Positions 42,638 through 52,000 of a stretch of 64,000 nucleotides of DNA are shown one piece after another; the first letter of the stretch is position 1; each line of letters starts with the position of its first letter. The DNA lies in the NCBI GenBank assembly GCA_012520945.1, contig JAAYNH010000076.1:18169-82168 (forward strand). Direction: 5' to 3'. The position numbers were made by a program, and so were the translations under genes. This DNA comes from Treponema sp. GTDB taxonomy: Bacteria > Spirochaetota > Spirochaetia > Treponematales > Treponemataceae. Under the pieces are notes generated by a model. That model was not told the DNA's origin. It saw only the letters and a program-made list of their open reading frames with translations, and did no database searches.

Positions 42638-43843
42638 TTACTTTCTTAAGTCCCTTACCATTTGTGAAATGCGTTTTAAAGCTTCTTTTATTTTGCTTAT
42701 TTCCGTTGCGTAACAACAGCGAATAAATCCTTCACCACCTTTACCGAATACGCTACCCGGAACTACAGCTACTTGATATTCTTCAATGAGTTTTGTTGCA
42801 AATTCTTCACTTGTCAGTCCTGTAGAGCGAATGTCAGGAAAAATGTAAAATGCACCATCGGGTTCGGAAACAGGTAATCCTATTTCTGCAAAAACCTTTA
42901 TCATTAAATTACGTCTTTGTTGGTACGAAATGCGCATTTTTTCTACCTCAGCGAAACCGTTGCGTAACCCTTCAGTTGCAGCATATTGACTCATAATAGG
43001 TGCACAAATTGATGAGTATTGATGTAATTTATGAATTTGCTTCATCAAATCTGAAGGGCAGCAAACAAAACCGATTCTCCAACCTGTCATGGCAAATGCT
43101 TTGGAAAAACCGTTTAGAACAATTGTATACGGTTTCATTCCTGGCATTGAACCGATTGAAACGTGCTTTTTATCATCGTAAACAAGTTCGCAATATACTT
43201 CATCACTTAAAACCCAAATTTGGTGTTTTTTTACAACTTCAGCAATTTTAGCAAGTTCGCTTTCCGGAATCATGCGTCCCGTTGGATTGCTAGGAGAACA
43301 TATCATAATAGCTTTTGTTTTGGGTGTAATTACTTTTTCAATTTCTTGTGCCGTTGGATAAAAACTTGTTTTGCTTGTATCTAAATGTATGAGTTTTGCA
43401 TCACACAAACTTGCTAAAGGTTGATACGAAACGTAACAAGGTTCACAAACAATTATTTCGTCTTCGGGGTTTAGAACAGCTCTAAGTACACCATCAATTG
43501 CTTCTGAAACTCCAATGGTTACAAGGATTTCATTTTTGCTTGAATAATGTAAATCGTAACGTGTTAAGTATTTTGAAATTTCTTCTCTAAGTTCGGTTAG
43601 TCCCCAGTTTGATGTATATGATGTGTGTCCTTGTTGAAGATGATAGTATGCTTCTTCACGCATTAGCCAAGGTGTTGGGAAATCAGGTTCGCCTACTCCT
43701 AAAGAAATAATATCGTCTCTACCGATTATTAAGTCAAAAAATTTTCGAATACCTGAAGAAGGTGTTGCTAACATTTTTTCAGAAAATCTGTCAGTTCTTG
43801 TATTTTTTCCTTCAGATTTATTAAAAGTTTCGGAGCTTTTCAT
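42638..43843 (-). CDS. Class I/II aminotransferase (PLP)
   Basis: A 401-aa fold-type I aminotransferase. It shows S-L-G-V-G-E-P-D-F-P-T-P (~50), the P-S-N-P-T-G-R segment, S-D-E-V-Y, and N-G-F-S-K-A-F-A-M-T-G-W-R-I-G with the PLP lysine (~245). The Arg that binds the substrate carboxylate is in F-I-R-C-C-Y-A near the end. The closest general match is the aspartate/aromatic or PatA-type group; the specific substrate cannot be read. It is translationally coupled to the Lrp gene (TAATG overlap), so that regulator probably governs it. Confidence 0.85.
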   Translation of the reverse strand: MKSSETFNKSEGKNTRTDRFSEKMLATPSSGIRKFFDLIIGRDDIISLGVGEPDFPTPWLMREEAYYHLQQGHTSYTSNWGLTELREEISKYLTRYDLHYSSKNEILVTIGVSEAIDGVLRAVLNPEDEIIVCEPCYVSYQPLASLCDAKLIHLDTSKTSFYPTAQEIEKVITPKTKAIMICSPSNPTGRMIPESELAKIAEVVKKHQIWVLSDEVYCELVYDDKKHVSIGSMPGMKPYTIVLNGFSKAFAMTGWRIGFVCCPSDLMKQIHKLHQYSSICAPIMSQYAATEGLRNGFAEVEKMRISYQQRRNLMIKVFAEIGLPVSEPDGAFYIFPDIRSTGLTSEEFATKLIEEYQVAVVPGSVFGKGGEGFIRCCYATEISKIKEALKRISQMVRDLRK

Positions 43844-44328
43844 TAAGCTGTAACTCCTTCACGTCTGTCTTTTTTATCGTCAACATAAATGACTTCATTT
43901 TCTTTATATGTTTTAAGAACAAAGTGTGTTTTTGTGCTTTTAACTCCGTTGAGGGTGCTTAGTTTTCTTGCAACAAAAAAAGCAACATCTTGCAAACTTT
44001 CACCTTCAATAATAACTTGTAAATCGTAACCACCGGACATAAGGTTCAATGTTTTTACTTGAGGAAAACGATATATGCGTTCTGCAATTGCATCAAAGCC
44101 GTGTTCTCTTTCGGGCGTAACTTGAATTTCAATTACGGCTTGAACTTTGCCTTTGTTTGCCTTAAATTTTTCAGGATTAACAACAGCAGAATATTTTATA
44201 ATAATGCCATCGGCTTCTAATTTTGCAATAATTTCATCAACTTCCGCAACTGATCTCTTAGTCATTGCGGCAATGTCTTCGCTACTAAGGCGAGCATTAT
44301 CATGTAAAAGATTTAATATTTCTTCCAT
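43843..44328 (-). CDS. Lrp/AsnC-family transcriptional regulator
   Basis: A 161-aa regulator. The N-terminal helix-turn-helix (~1-55) contains L-S-S-E-D-I-A-A-M-T and I-I-A-K-L-E-A-D-G-I-I. The RAM ligand-binding domain (~68-145) shows V-Q-A-V-I-E-I-Q-V-T-P and L-M-S-G-G-Y-D-L-Q-V-I-I-E-G with the glycine turn that binds amino acids. AAGGAG ribosome-binding site. It precedes and overlaps an aminotransferase, implying amino-acid-responsive control of that gene. Confidence 0.92.
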   Translation of the reverse strand: MEEILNLLHDNARLSSEDIAAMTKRSVAEVDEIIAKLEADGIIIKYSAVVNPEKFKANKGKVQAVIEIQVTPEREHGFDAIAERIYRFPQVKTLNLMSGGYDLQVIIEGESLQDVAFFVARKLSTLNGVKSTKTHFVLKTYKENEVIYVDDKKDRREGVTA

Positions 44329-44385
44329 TGTTTACTCCTTGCGAATTATATATGCGAAAATTATACAATTTTATTTGATAAAATT

Positions 44386-45696
44386 CTACTGCAATAAATT
44401 TGTCAAAGTTTCAATTACTTGTTTAACATTAGAAGCAACTTTATGTTTTGTTTCAATGTTTTTGTGAAGAGGTTTAAGATGTTCAGGCAATTGAATTTTA
44501 TTGCCGCACCAATCATAAATTTTTTCTGCATCGAAAGAAGGATGATCACGAGCAATTAAAACAACTGTTGCTTCAGAACCGTCAGTTATGTCTATACGTT
44601 TTTTAGATGCTGCATATGCGGTTGCCGTTTGTGAATCTAAAAGAACACCATATTTTTTAAATGCTTCATTTGCAGCATATGATTTTTCACGAATGTTTAC
44701 ATATGCAGGAAAAACAAAGCCTTTAATTACTGCAGGATTTGTGAAGAAAACTTCTTCTAACCGCTCAATATTTGATGGTTTGACAGGGTCATTACTTCCA
44801 CGCTTGTTTAATGGGATAGTAGAATCTTGCACAAAGGCATTTCCGTCATCGTCTAAATTTAGTGCCGGAGTACAGTCAGTAATAAAACCGTTAACAGGTA
44901 AAGAAAATTTCCAGCTATATAAACCTGCTGTTAAATTTCCATAATTTCCTGCATCTAGAGCATAGTAAATTTCACCGTGTGTTTTGTTTTTTAAACGAGT
45001 AAATGCATAAGTATAAAAAAATGCTTGTGGTAAAAGGCGACCAATGTTTAGAGAGTTAGCTAAAGTTAAAGAAAATTTTTCTACGATTTCTGTGTCTGTA
45101 AAAATTTCACGTGCAATATCAAAACATTTTTTTTCATCTCCTTCAATTTCAATTGGTAAAATATTTCCGCCGTTCCAAATGCAATCACTTTCTTCAAAGC
45201 CACGCATTGTGCCTTTTGCATAAAGCAAAACGGCTTTTACATGTTTTTTGTTTTTTAAGGCTTTTGCAACACTACTTCCTGTTTCACCGTTTGTTGGAGT
45301 TAAGATTATTGCAGTTTTTTCTTGCATTAAAAGAATGTGTTCTAAACATGAAGCGAGAAAAGATACGCCAAAATCTTTGTGACTTCCTGTTGGACCGTGG
45401 AAAAGTTCGAGTACATAAAGATTTTTATCAAGTTGATTAAGTTTAGGAGAAAAAGGAAAAGCTTTTGATGCAATTGTTTCTGAAATTAATGGACTTAATT
45501 CATCTTTTAAAAGTGCAGAAGTTAGTGTTCCGGCAATGGATTCAAATTTTGTCCTTTCGTCCATATGGTAAATCCACGGTAATAAATTTACAGATGACGC
45601 AGGTGCATACATTCCTCCATCAGATGGAATACAATTTGTTATAGCTTGTGCAAAACTAACAAACAATTTTGAATTTCTAGTGCTTGAAAAAAACAA
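44386..45696 (-). CDS. thrC: Threonine synthase
   Basis: A 436-aa PLP enzyme converting phosphohomoserine to threonine. F-S-S-T-R near the start, L-F-H-G-P-T-G-S-H-K-D-F-G (PLP lysine, ~110) and T-N-G-E-T-G-S-S-V-A are family markers of the longer, yeast/E. coli-type synthases, as is D-A-G-N-Y-G-N-L-T-A-G. The start is a TTG at 45696: GGAGGG (45701-45706) lies 4 bases before it, whereas the open frame's upstream TTG (45708) would put that ribosome-binding site inside the coding region. No thrA/thrB in the window. Confidence 0.92.
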   Translation of the reverse strand: MFFSSTRNSKLFVSFAQAITNCIPSDGGMYAPASSVNLLPWIYHMDERTKFESIAGTLTSALLKDELSPLISETIASKAFPFSPKLNQLDKNLYVLELFHGPTGSHKDFGVSFLASCLEHILLMQEKTAIILTPTNGETGSSVAKALKNKKHVKAVLLYAKGTMRGFEESDCIWNGGNILPIEIEGDEKKCFDIAREIFTDTEIVEKFSLTLANSLNIGRLLPQAFFYTYAFTRLKNKTHGEIYYALDAGNYGNLTAGLYSWKFSLPVNGFITDCTPALNLDDDGNAFVQDSTIPLNKRGSNDPVKPSNIERLEEVFFTNPAVIKGFVFPAYVNIREKSYAANEAFKKYGVLLDSQTATAYAASKKRIDITDGSEATVVLIARDHPSFDAEKIYDWCGNKIQLPEHLKPLHKNIETKHKVASNVKQVIETLTNLLQ

Positions 45697-45754
45697 GGCT
45701 CCCTCCAAAAATATTTATATAAAAATTTAAGTTATCATATAATAACAAATTTTT

Positions 45755-46774
45755 TTAATTATTCCAATGCCAAACAGGGTGTGCTAATGTAGCACTAAAA
45801 GGTTGTGGTCTTGAAAAATCCGGCAACCAACCGGTATCGTCATCAAGTTCTTGATAAAATAAATATGAAAAATCGTAAATTGATATTAGTTTTTGAATTT
45901 CATCGAATTCTTTTTTTGTTAAAAGTCTATTTTGAAATGCTTTTAGAGAATTTTCACGTTCGGTTTTTTGAGTAAAATTATTATCCTCGAAATTCACAGG
46001 TGTGTATTGGCTCATTAAAGAAATGCAGGCTTTTTCATCAGCATTATCTTTAAGCCATTTTAAAACAATTTCCGTATCTCCAAGCCTTCCCGGTAAAACA
46101 AGATGACGCACAATAACTCCGGAAATCATTTTTTCTAAAATAGAAGTTGTGTTTTGATATTCTGAAATTTCTGTTGGTTTATCAAGAGCAACAAATTTAT
46201 TTTCTGTGTGATTTATCATCCAACGGATGGCTTTTTTTGCAACGGAAGGATAGTCGGGAGCTTGAAAAACGGATTGGGCAATTCTTGGATTTAAGGTTTT
46301 TAAATCAGGTAACCAAATATCAACTAAACCGGAAAGCATTTCAAGTGATTCAATATTTTCATAACTACTAGTATTCCAACAAACGGGGATTTTCAAGCCT
46401 TGTAATTTTGCTTTTTCAATTATTGTAGCAATTGTTGGAATTGCATGACTTCCTGTAACAAAATTTATGTTTTCGCTGTTACTTTCTTGGAGTTTTAAAC
46501 ATAGCTCAACGCCTTCATCTATGGAAATAAATTTTCCCATGCCTCGTTGTGAAATTTGGTAGTTTTGACAAAAAGCACAATGTAAATTACATCCTGTAAC
46601 AAAAATTGTTCCACTACCACCAATTGCAGTCACAGGAGGTTCTTCTCCAAAATGTTTCATCGCACAAGCAATTTTTAATTCAGCTGTTTCTTTGCAAAAT
46701 CCGATTTGTCCATTTAAACGATTAACAAGACATTTTCTAGGACAAAGATTGCATCGTTCATATGCATTTAACAT
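45755..46774 (-). CDS. Radical SAM protein, PflX / pyruvate-formate-lyase-activase-like
   Basis: A 339-aa protein. An N-terminal Cys cluster C-N-L-C-P-R-K-C (~8-15) and a further Cys in I-G-F-C are followed by the radical SAM triad C-N-L-H-C-A-F-C (~63-70) and a GGE-like region. Family members of this COG1313 (PflX) type are widespread but uncharacterised; they may activate a glycyl-radical enzyme or repair one. No such enzyme is adjacent. It forms a separate minus-strand unit between pbpC and thrC. Confidence 0.8.
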   Translation of the reverse strand: MLNAYERCNLCPRKCLVNRLNGQIGFCKETAELKIACAMKHFGEEPPVTAIGGSGTIFVTGCNLHCAFCQNYQISQRGMGKFISIDEGVELCLKLQESNSENINFVTGSHAIPTIATIIEKAKLQGLKIPVCWNTSSYENIESLEMLSGLVDIWLPDLKTLNPRIAQSVFQAPDYPSVAKKAIRWMINHTENKFVALDKPTEISEYQNTTSILEKMISGVIVRHLVLPGRLGDTEIVLKWLKDNADEKACISLMSQYTPVNFEDNNFTQKTERENSLKAFQNRLLTKKEFDEIQKLISIYDFSYLFYQELDDDTGWLPDFSRPQPFSATLAHPVWHWNN

Positions 46775-46811
46775 TAACTTTTTCCTTTTTTATATGCAAA
46801 CAAATATATAA

Positions 46812-49010
46812 CTAATTAACATTAAATTCAATCTGAGAAAGTTCGTCGTCGCAAATGACAAGTAAGTCATGTGTTCCAATTTCAACGGGAAGATAAAAAC
46901 AAAAAGGACGTTCTACTGTTTTAATTTTATGTCCATCATAATAAACTTCTAATAAATCAGTTTTTCCGCCAATCACTTCAACATATATTTTTTGAACATC
47001 GTCAAAAATTGACTTGTCATAAATATAAGAGCTGAAATTTTTAGGAGAAACGATTTTTAAGTTTTCACTTTGGTAATTAATACTGCCGGATCTTTTTGCA
47101 TAATTATTTTTATTAGTAAAAAACCAAGCTTGATATTCTGCAGGATAATGAGTGGAAATAGTGTTATTTTCCTTTATATGCCAAGTGCAAAAATAATTTT
47201 TTTTATTTGCTGTGATTGGTATATATTCTTTGCATGTTTGTATACAATTTTCTGTTGCAAGCATTCCTGAGACGCTACAAATTGTTTCCTTTTTAAAATT
47301 TTCAGGAAGAAGAAAATCATGTTTTTCATTTCCTTGCAAGCCTGTTAAAATTTCATTTGCAATTTTTGCAGGAATGGAACTTCCTGTTTTACCAATGATC
47401 GTTTCTCCGTTAAAGTTTCCCATCCAAACACCAACGGTATAAAGGGGAGAAGAGGCTAATGCTGTAATGTTTTGATATTGATTTGCCGTGCCGGTTTTAA
47501 AAATTGCAGGGAAAGTTGTCTCAAAAACTTTTGCATTACCAAAGCCGAGTGTTCGTGCAGAAGGATCGGATAAAATTGAACAAATTAATCTTGATGTATC
47601 TTTTGAAAAAACTTTTTTTGTTTTTTTGTTTTTTAAAAATTTTAAGTCATCGCTGTGAAATATCGGAACAAGTTTTCCGTCGTTGGCAAAAACAGAAAAT
47701 GCATTTACCATTTCATATAAGGAAACTTCTGCACCACCTAAAGCAAGACTTAATCCTGCTGTATGACTTGAAGGATTTTTTATATTGTTTAGACCTGGTT
47801 TTAGAGAATTGAAATTTAATTGAAGTAATTTAACTAAATATTTACTCATACCTATTTTGTGTAAAATAAAAACAGCAGGAACATTTAAACTTGATGCAAG
47901 AGATATTCTAAATCTAATGGGTCCATTATATTTATCATTAAAATTTCTTGGAATATAAACTTCATCTAAACCATATTCGCAAGGAATGTCAGGTAAAACT
48001 TGATTTGGTAAAAAGCCATTTTCTAATGCAGAGGCATATAAGAAGGGTTTCATACTAGAGCCCGGTTGATTTGTTACAAGAACTCCGTCAATTTGTCCGT
48101 TGTGAAAAGTATCAAAAAAATTTGCAGAGCCAATCCATGCTAAGACATTGCCTGTTGAATTTTCAATTGCATAAACTGCACCATTTGTTAATCGTGCATC
48201 TGCAAATTCGATAACTGCATCCGATAAAAGATTCTCTGCTTTTAAATGTATATTTAAATCAACGTACAAATTAATTTGTGGCGGAAAAGAAATTTTATTT
48301 TTTTGCATTTCGGAACAAAGAAAATTTATGTAATGAGGCATATGAAAAGGATATTGATAATGGTTAGTTTTAGGAGCATAAGATTGTGGCCGTCTTGGAA
48401 TTTTTGCCAATATTTCTACTTCTGAAAGCTTTAAAAGCAAAAGAGGGTTTTCTTCGCCACGATTGAAAAAAGTACGAGCTGCACTAGTAACGCCTTCAAC
48501 TTGAAAACCAAAAGGTAAGTTATTCAAATATAATTCTAAAATTTCTTTTTTTGAAAGTTTACATTCAATACGGAAGGCGTTAAATGCTTCGCGAAGTTTT
48601 GTAAAAACATTTCTGTTTTTTGAAGGAGAAACAATTCTTGCTAATTGCATTGTAATAGTAGATGCACCGGAAACAGTTTTTTTTTCAGAAATGTTTTGGC
48701 GTGTTGCCCTGAAAATGGCTAGCAAGTCAACGCCGTGATGTTTAAAAAATCTTTTATCTTCAGCTTCAATAAATGCATCAATTATTTCCTGCGGAATATC
48801 TTCTATTTTAGTAAATTCACGGCGTAAACCATCTTTGTTCGGAATTGGAACAATTTGAATTATTCTTCCGTTGCAGTCAAGAAAACGAGTGCTGTAACTT
48901 TGGTTTTGAATTTTCTTCAGCTTACCAAAAGGTAAAATCCAAAAAAACAAAACCAAAGTTACAAAAACTAATATTATAATTTTTAAACTATTTACAAATT
49001 TCTTTTTCAT
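46812..49010 (-). CDS. pbpC: Penicillin-binding protein 1C
   Basis: A 732-aa bifunctional enzyme. A single membrane anchor (~10-28) is followed by a glycosyltransferase domain (~60-230; E-D-K-R-F-F-K-H-H-G-V-D, G-A-S-T-I-T-M-Q-L-A-R). The transpeptidase domain begins with Q-P-G-S-S-M-K-P-F (~318, catalytic Ser), with S-L-N in A-S-S-L-N-V-P and K-T-G in F-K-T-G-T-A-N. A PBP1C-specific C-terminal domain (~620-732) ends it. It starts within the stop of the alpha-2-macroglobulin gene (TAATG), the conserved neighbourhood for this pair. Confidence 0.93.
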   Translation of the reverse strand: MKKKFVNSLKIIILVFVTLVLFFWILPFGKLKKIQNQSYSTRFLDCNGRIIQIVPIPNKDGLRREFTKIEDIPQEIIDAFIEAEDKRFFKHHGVDLLAIFRATRQNISEKKTVSGASTITMQLARIVSPSKNRNVFTKLREAFNAFRIECKLSKKEILELYLNNLPFGFQVEGVTSAARTFFNRGEENPLLLLKLSEVEILAKIPRRPQSYAPKTNHYQYPFHMPHYINFLCSEMQKNKISFPPQINLYVDLNIHLKAENLLSDAVIEFADARLTNGAVYAIENSTGNVLAWIGSANFFDTFHNGQIDGVLVTNQPGSSMKPFLYASALENGFLPNQVLPDIPCEYGLDEVYIPRNFNDKYNGPIRFRISLASSLNVPAVFILHKIGMSKYLVKLLQLNFNSLKPGLNNIKNPSSHTAGLSLALGGAEVSLYEMVNAFSVFANDGKLVPIFHSDDLKFLKNKKTKKVFSKDTSRLICSILSDPSARTLGFGNAKVFETTFPAIFKTGTANQYQNITALASSPLYTVGVWMGNFNGETIIGKTGSSIPAKIANEILTGLQGNEKHDFLLPENFKKETICSVSGMLATENCIQTCKEYIPITANKKNYFCTWHIKENNTISTHYPAEYQAWFFTNKNNYAKRSGSINYQSENLKIVSPKNFSSYIYDKSIFDDVQKIYVEVIGGKTDLLEVYYDGHKIKTVERPFCFYLPVEIGTHDLLVICDDELSQIEFNVN

Positions 49011-52000
49011 TATTTAATTATATACAACAATCCGCTTGTTCGTCCGAAAATTTCTTTTTCATACATAAATTCTGCAGTAATTGGAGGTGTTGGGAAAACA
49101 CCGCGACGAGATGTTCGGAACATAAAATTCATGGTGGTTTCACCTTTTTCAAAGATGTCATAAAAACTCATAACTTCATTGTCATAAATTTCTTGATTAC
49201 TCATCCAGTGTTTCCAACTGTCATAATAATTTGGTTCGGAATCATCATCGTTTCTATTTCTGATTGTTGGAGTAGTTACAAAAGTAGCGTCTAGAATTTC
49301 AGCACCACTTGGAATTGCAGAACGGAGAGCTAAATAGTTTCCGTCGCGAGTTGAAGAAATTTTTATGGTAGCTTTGTAAATTTTTCCGGCTTCAAGTGTT
49401 ACTTGGCATTTTTCTTTGTCAATTTTAATTTCTTCATTTGTGAGTGCATCTTTAATTGAATAATATAAACCAATTCCTTCATCGCGAGCTTGTTGCATTT
49501 CGTTTGGTAAAGCATAACTTAAAGAACTTGTATAATAAAGTTCGCCTGTTCCTTTTTTTTCAATGTTCAAATTTAATATCTTATCCTTTTGAAAACCTGA
49601 AAAAATATTATCTGTTAAGTTATACGAAGAAGAAACAGGTTCGGCAGCAACTCCTTTAAATTTTCCTTTAACTAAAGTTTGATTTTCAAGGTTTGCAAAA
49701 GCTTCAAGGTTTGTTGCATCAAGGTTTTTACTTTTAATTAATGTATAAACGGATTCCAAAACACGAGCTGTTGTTGCTGTGCTTTTCCAGTATCCGTTTG
49801 TTTGATTTTGTAAAAGAGAATATAAGAGTTTTGAGCACATAATATCTTCAGAATCAAGCTGAACAATAAGTTGTAATGATAAAGCAAGTTGATCGGAGGT
49901 TGTATCAAAAAAATTACTGTTGTCAGGATTTGTAAGGTCAACTCCGCGAGTGCTTGGACGCATAAAAGTCTTAAGTCTGTCTGCACAATATTTTGCTTGA
50001 GTAAAAGAAGTAGAGTCTCCTTTTTCAAGATATGTTAAACCTACTAATGCAACTGTACTTAATCCTGCATTTTCACCAAGTAGTTCAGTTAAACTTTGAG
50101 CTGAAACGTCGTGACCTAAAAGTTGTAAAACATAATTTACATATGCTTTTGAAAAAGCAGAGGCATATTTTGAAGTTCGTTCGGTACTTAAATATGAAGT
50201 AAGTTTGTTTATGTCTATCTTTAATTCTTTTTCAGAAAAACCACGTTTCAAAGCTATTCCCAGAATATGGCCAATACGTGTTGAAACAAACATATTTGAG
50301 CGGTTGCCGTCTGGCCAATAAGGAAAGCCTCCATCTTGTTGTTGACTTTTTGACCATGACTTGATGGTGTTTTTTACAAAAGTTTTTGGTGCAAATAATT
50401 TTTTTTCAATGTCAAAAACTTTAATATAATCGGAAAAAATAATTAAAGGTAAAACTCTTGCACTTTGTTGTTCTAAGCAAGAGAAAGGATAGTCAAAGAC
50501 AAAATTCACAGCTTCTTTAAGCAAACTTAATTGAGAGGCATCTAAGCTAATGCTAAAATTGCCAACATTATCTTCTGCAAAAGAAGGAATAACAAGACCT
50601 TCAGTTTTTGTAGATTCTTCTTTATGTAATGTACCAACAGTCGTAAAAGTTTCTGAAACATATGGTTTTTCAATTATCAACGGTGTAATAATTTTTTCAT
50701 TTAGCACATTGCTACGAACAGTGAATACAGTATTTATTTTGCCTTTAGTCTTTGCTCCAAGATTAAAATAAATGGCATAATTTTGTCCGCTTTGTATAAC
50801 GACTTTGTGTGATGATTTGCCTTCAATGAAAGCTTCTCCGGATTCATAGCAAGAGCCGTCAATGTTTTTCAGTTCTTCTTCGGTTAATTGAGCGATGTCA
50901 AAAGTAACTGTAATTTCATGTGCAACTGAATCTAAATTTGTAACTAAAATACCGGCTTCACAAGTGTCTCTTTCGCGAAGGCGTCGTGGTAAAACGGTTT
51001 GTACGTTGATTGGGTTTTGGACTATAAGTTCGCTTTCTTGTAAAGCAAATAATTCATCTTGAACACCAAAAACCGTTAAACGATAAGTTGTTAAGTTGTC
51101 CGGCAGTTTAAATGTTGTCGAAACTTTTCCATTTTCATCAGTTGTTAAAACAGGGCAAAAAACAGCAGTAGGATTGAAATCTTTTCTTTCTTCAATTTTT
51201 TCATCGGCTTCATTGCTCCTGTCTCCGCCAACTAAATTTTTGATTGCATATGTTACAGGGTCCATTAAATATGCACGGGAATCACCGCCGTGTACGTGCA
51301 ATGGGAAAAGATATTCATCATAAAAAAAGTCAATTGGATTTGGAACATGATAATCAATTAAATCTAAAACACCGCGATCTACTGCCATAAAAGTAAGTTC
51401 TGCATTTGGTAAAGGAATGCCATTTTTTGTTGCAGTTAAAGTTACGGAAACCTCTTCACCGGGTTTGTAAGAGGTTTTATTACTTTCAATTTCAACGCTA
51501 AATGCTTTTATGCGCGGATTGATAAAAATTTTAGTTGCACCAAAAAATTCTTTTGGTTTGTCTAAATCGGGCATTCCATATTCGTGAGTTGGCATTCCGT
51601 TACGTACGGAATATGAAGAAATGGCAACATAGACAACAGGTAAATAATTTCGAGCAATAGGAATTTCCAAAACCTTCATAGATTCTTCTATGTCTAATAT
51701 TTCTTCCGTGAAAATGCCTTCTCTTTCAATGGTAAGTAAATACTTTCCTTTTGGAAGAGGGCTTTCTAAAAGGATATTGGCAGTTTCTCCCGGATTATAC
51801 ATATTTTTGTCCGGAGTTAATCGTAAAGAAGATTCATTGTCGCGATTCCAATAACTTGCTCCGGTTCCGGTTACATAAAAACTGCGTTCAGTTACGACAT
51901 CTCTTTTTTCTGTGTCCTTTGTGCTAACTCTTAAAATATAAAAACCTGCTTTACTTGGTGTAACTGAAATTTTGCCTTGTGAATCCAGTTTAATTTTTTG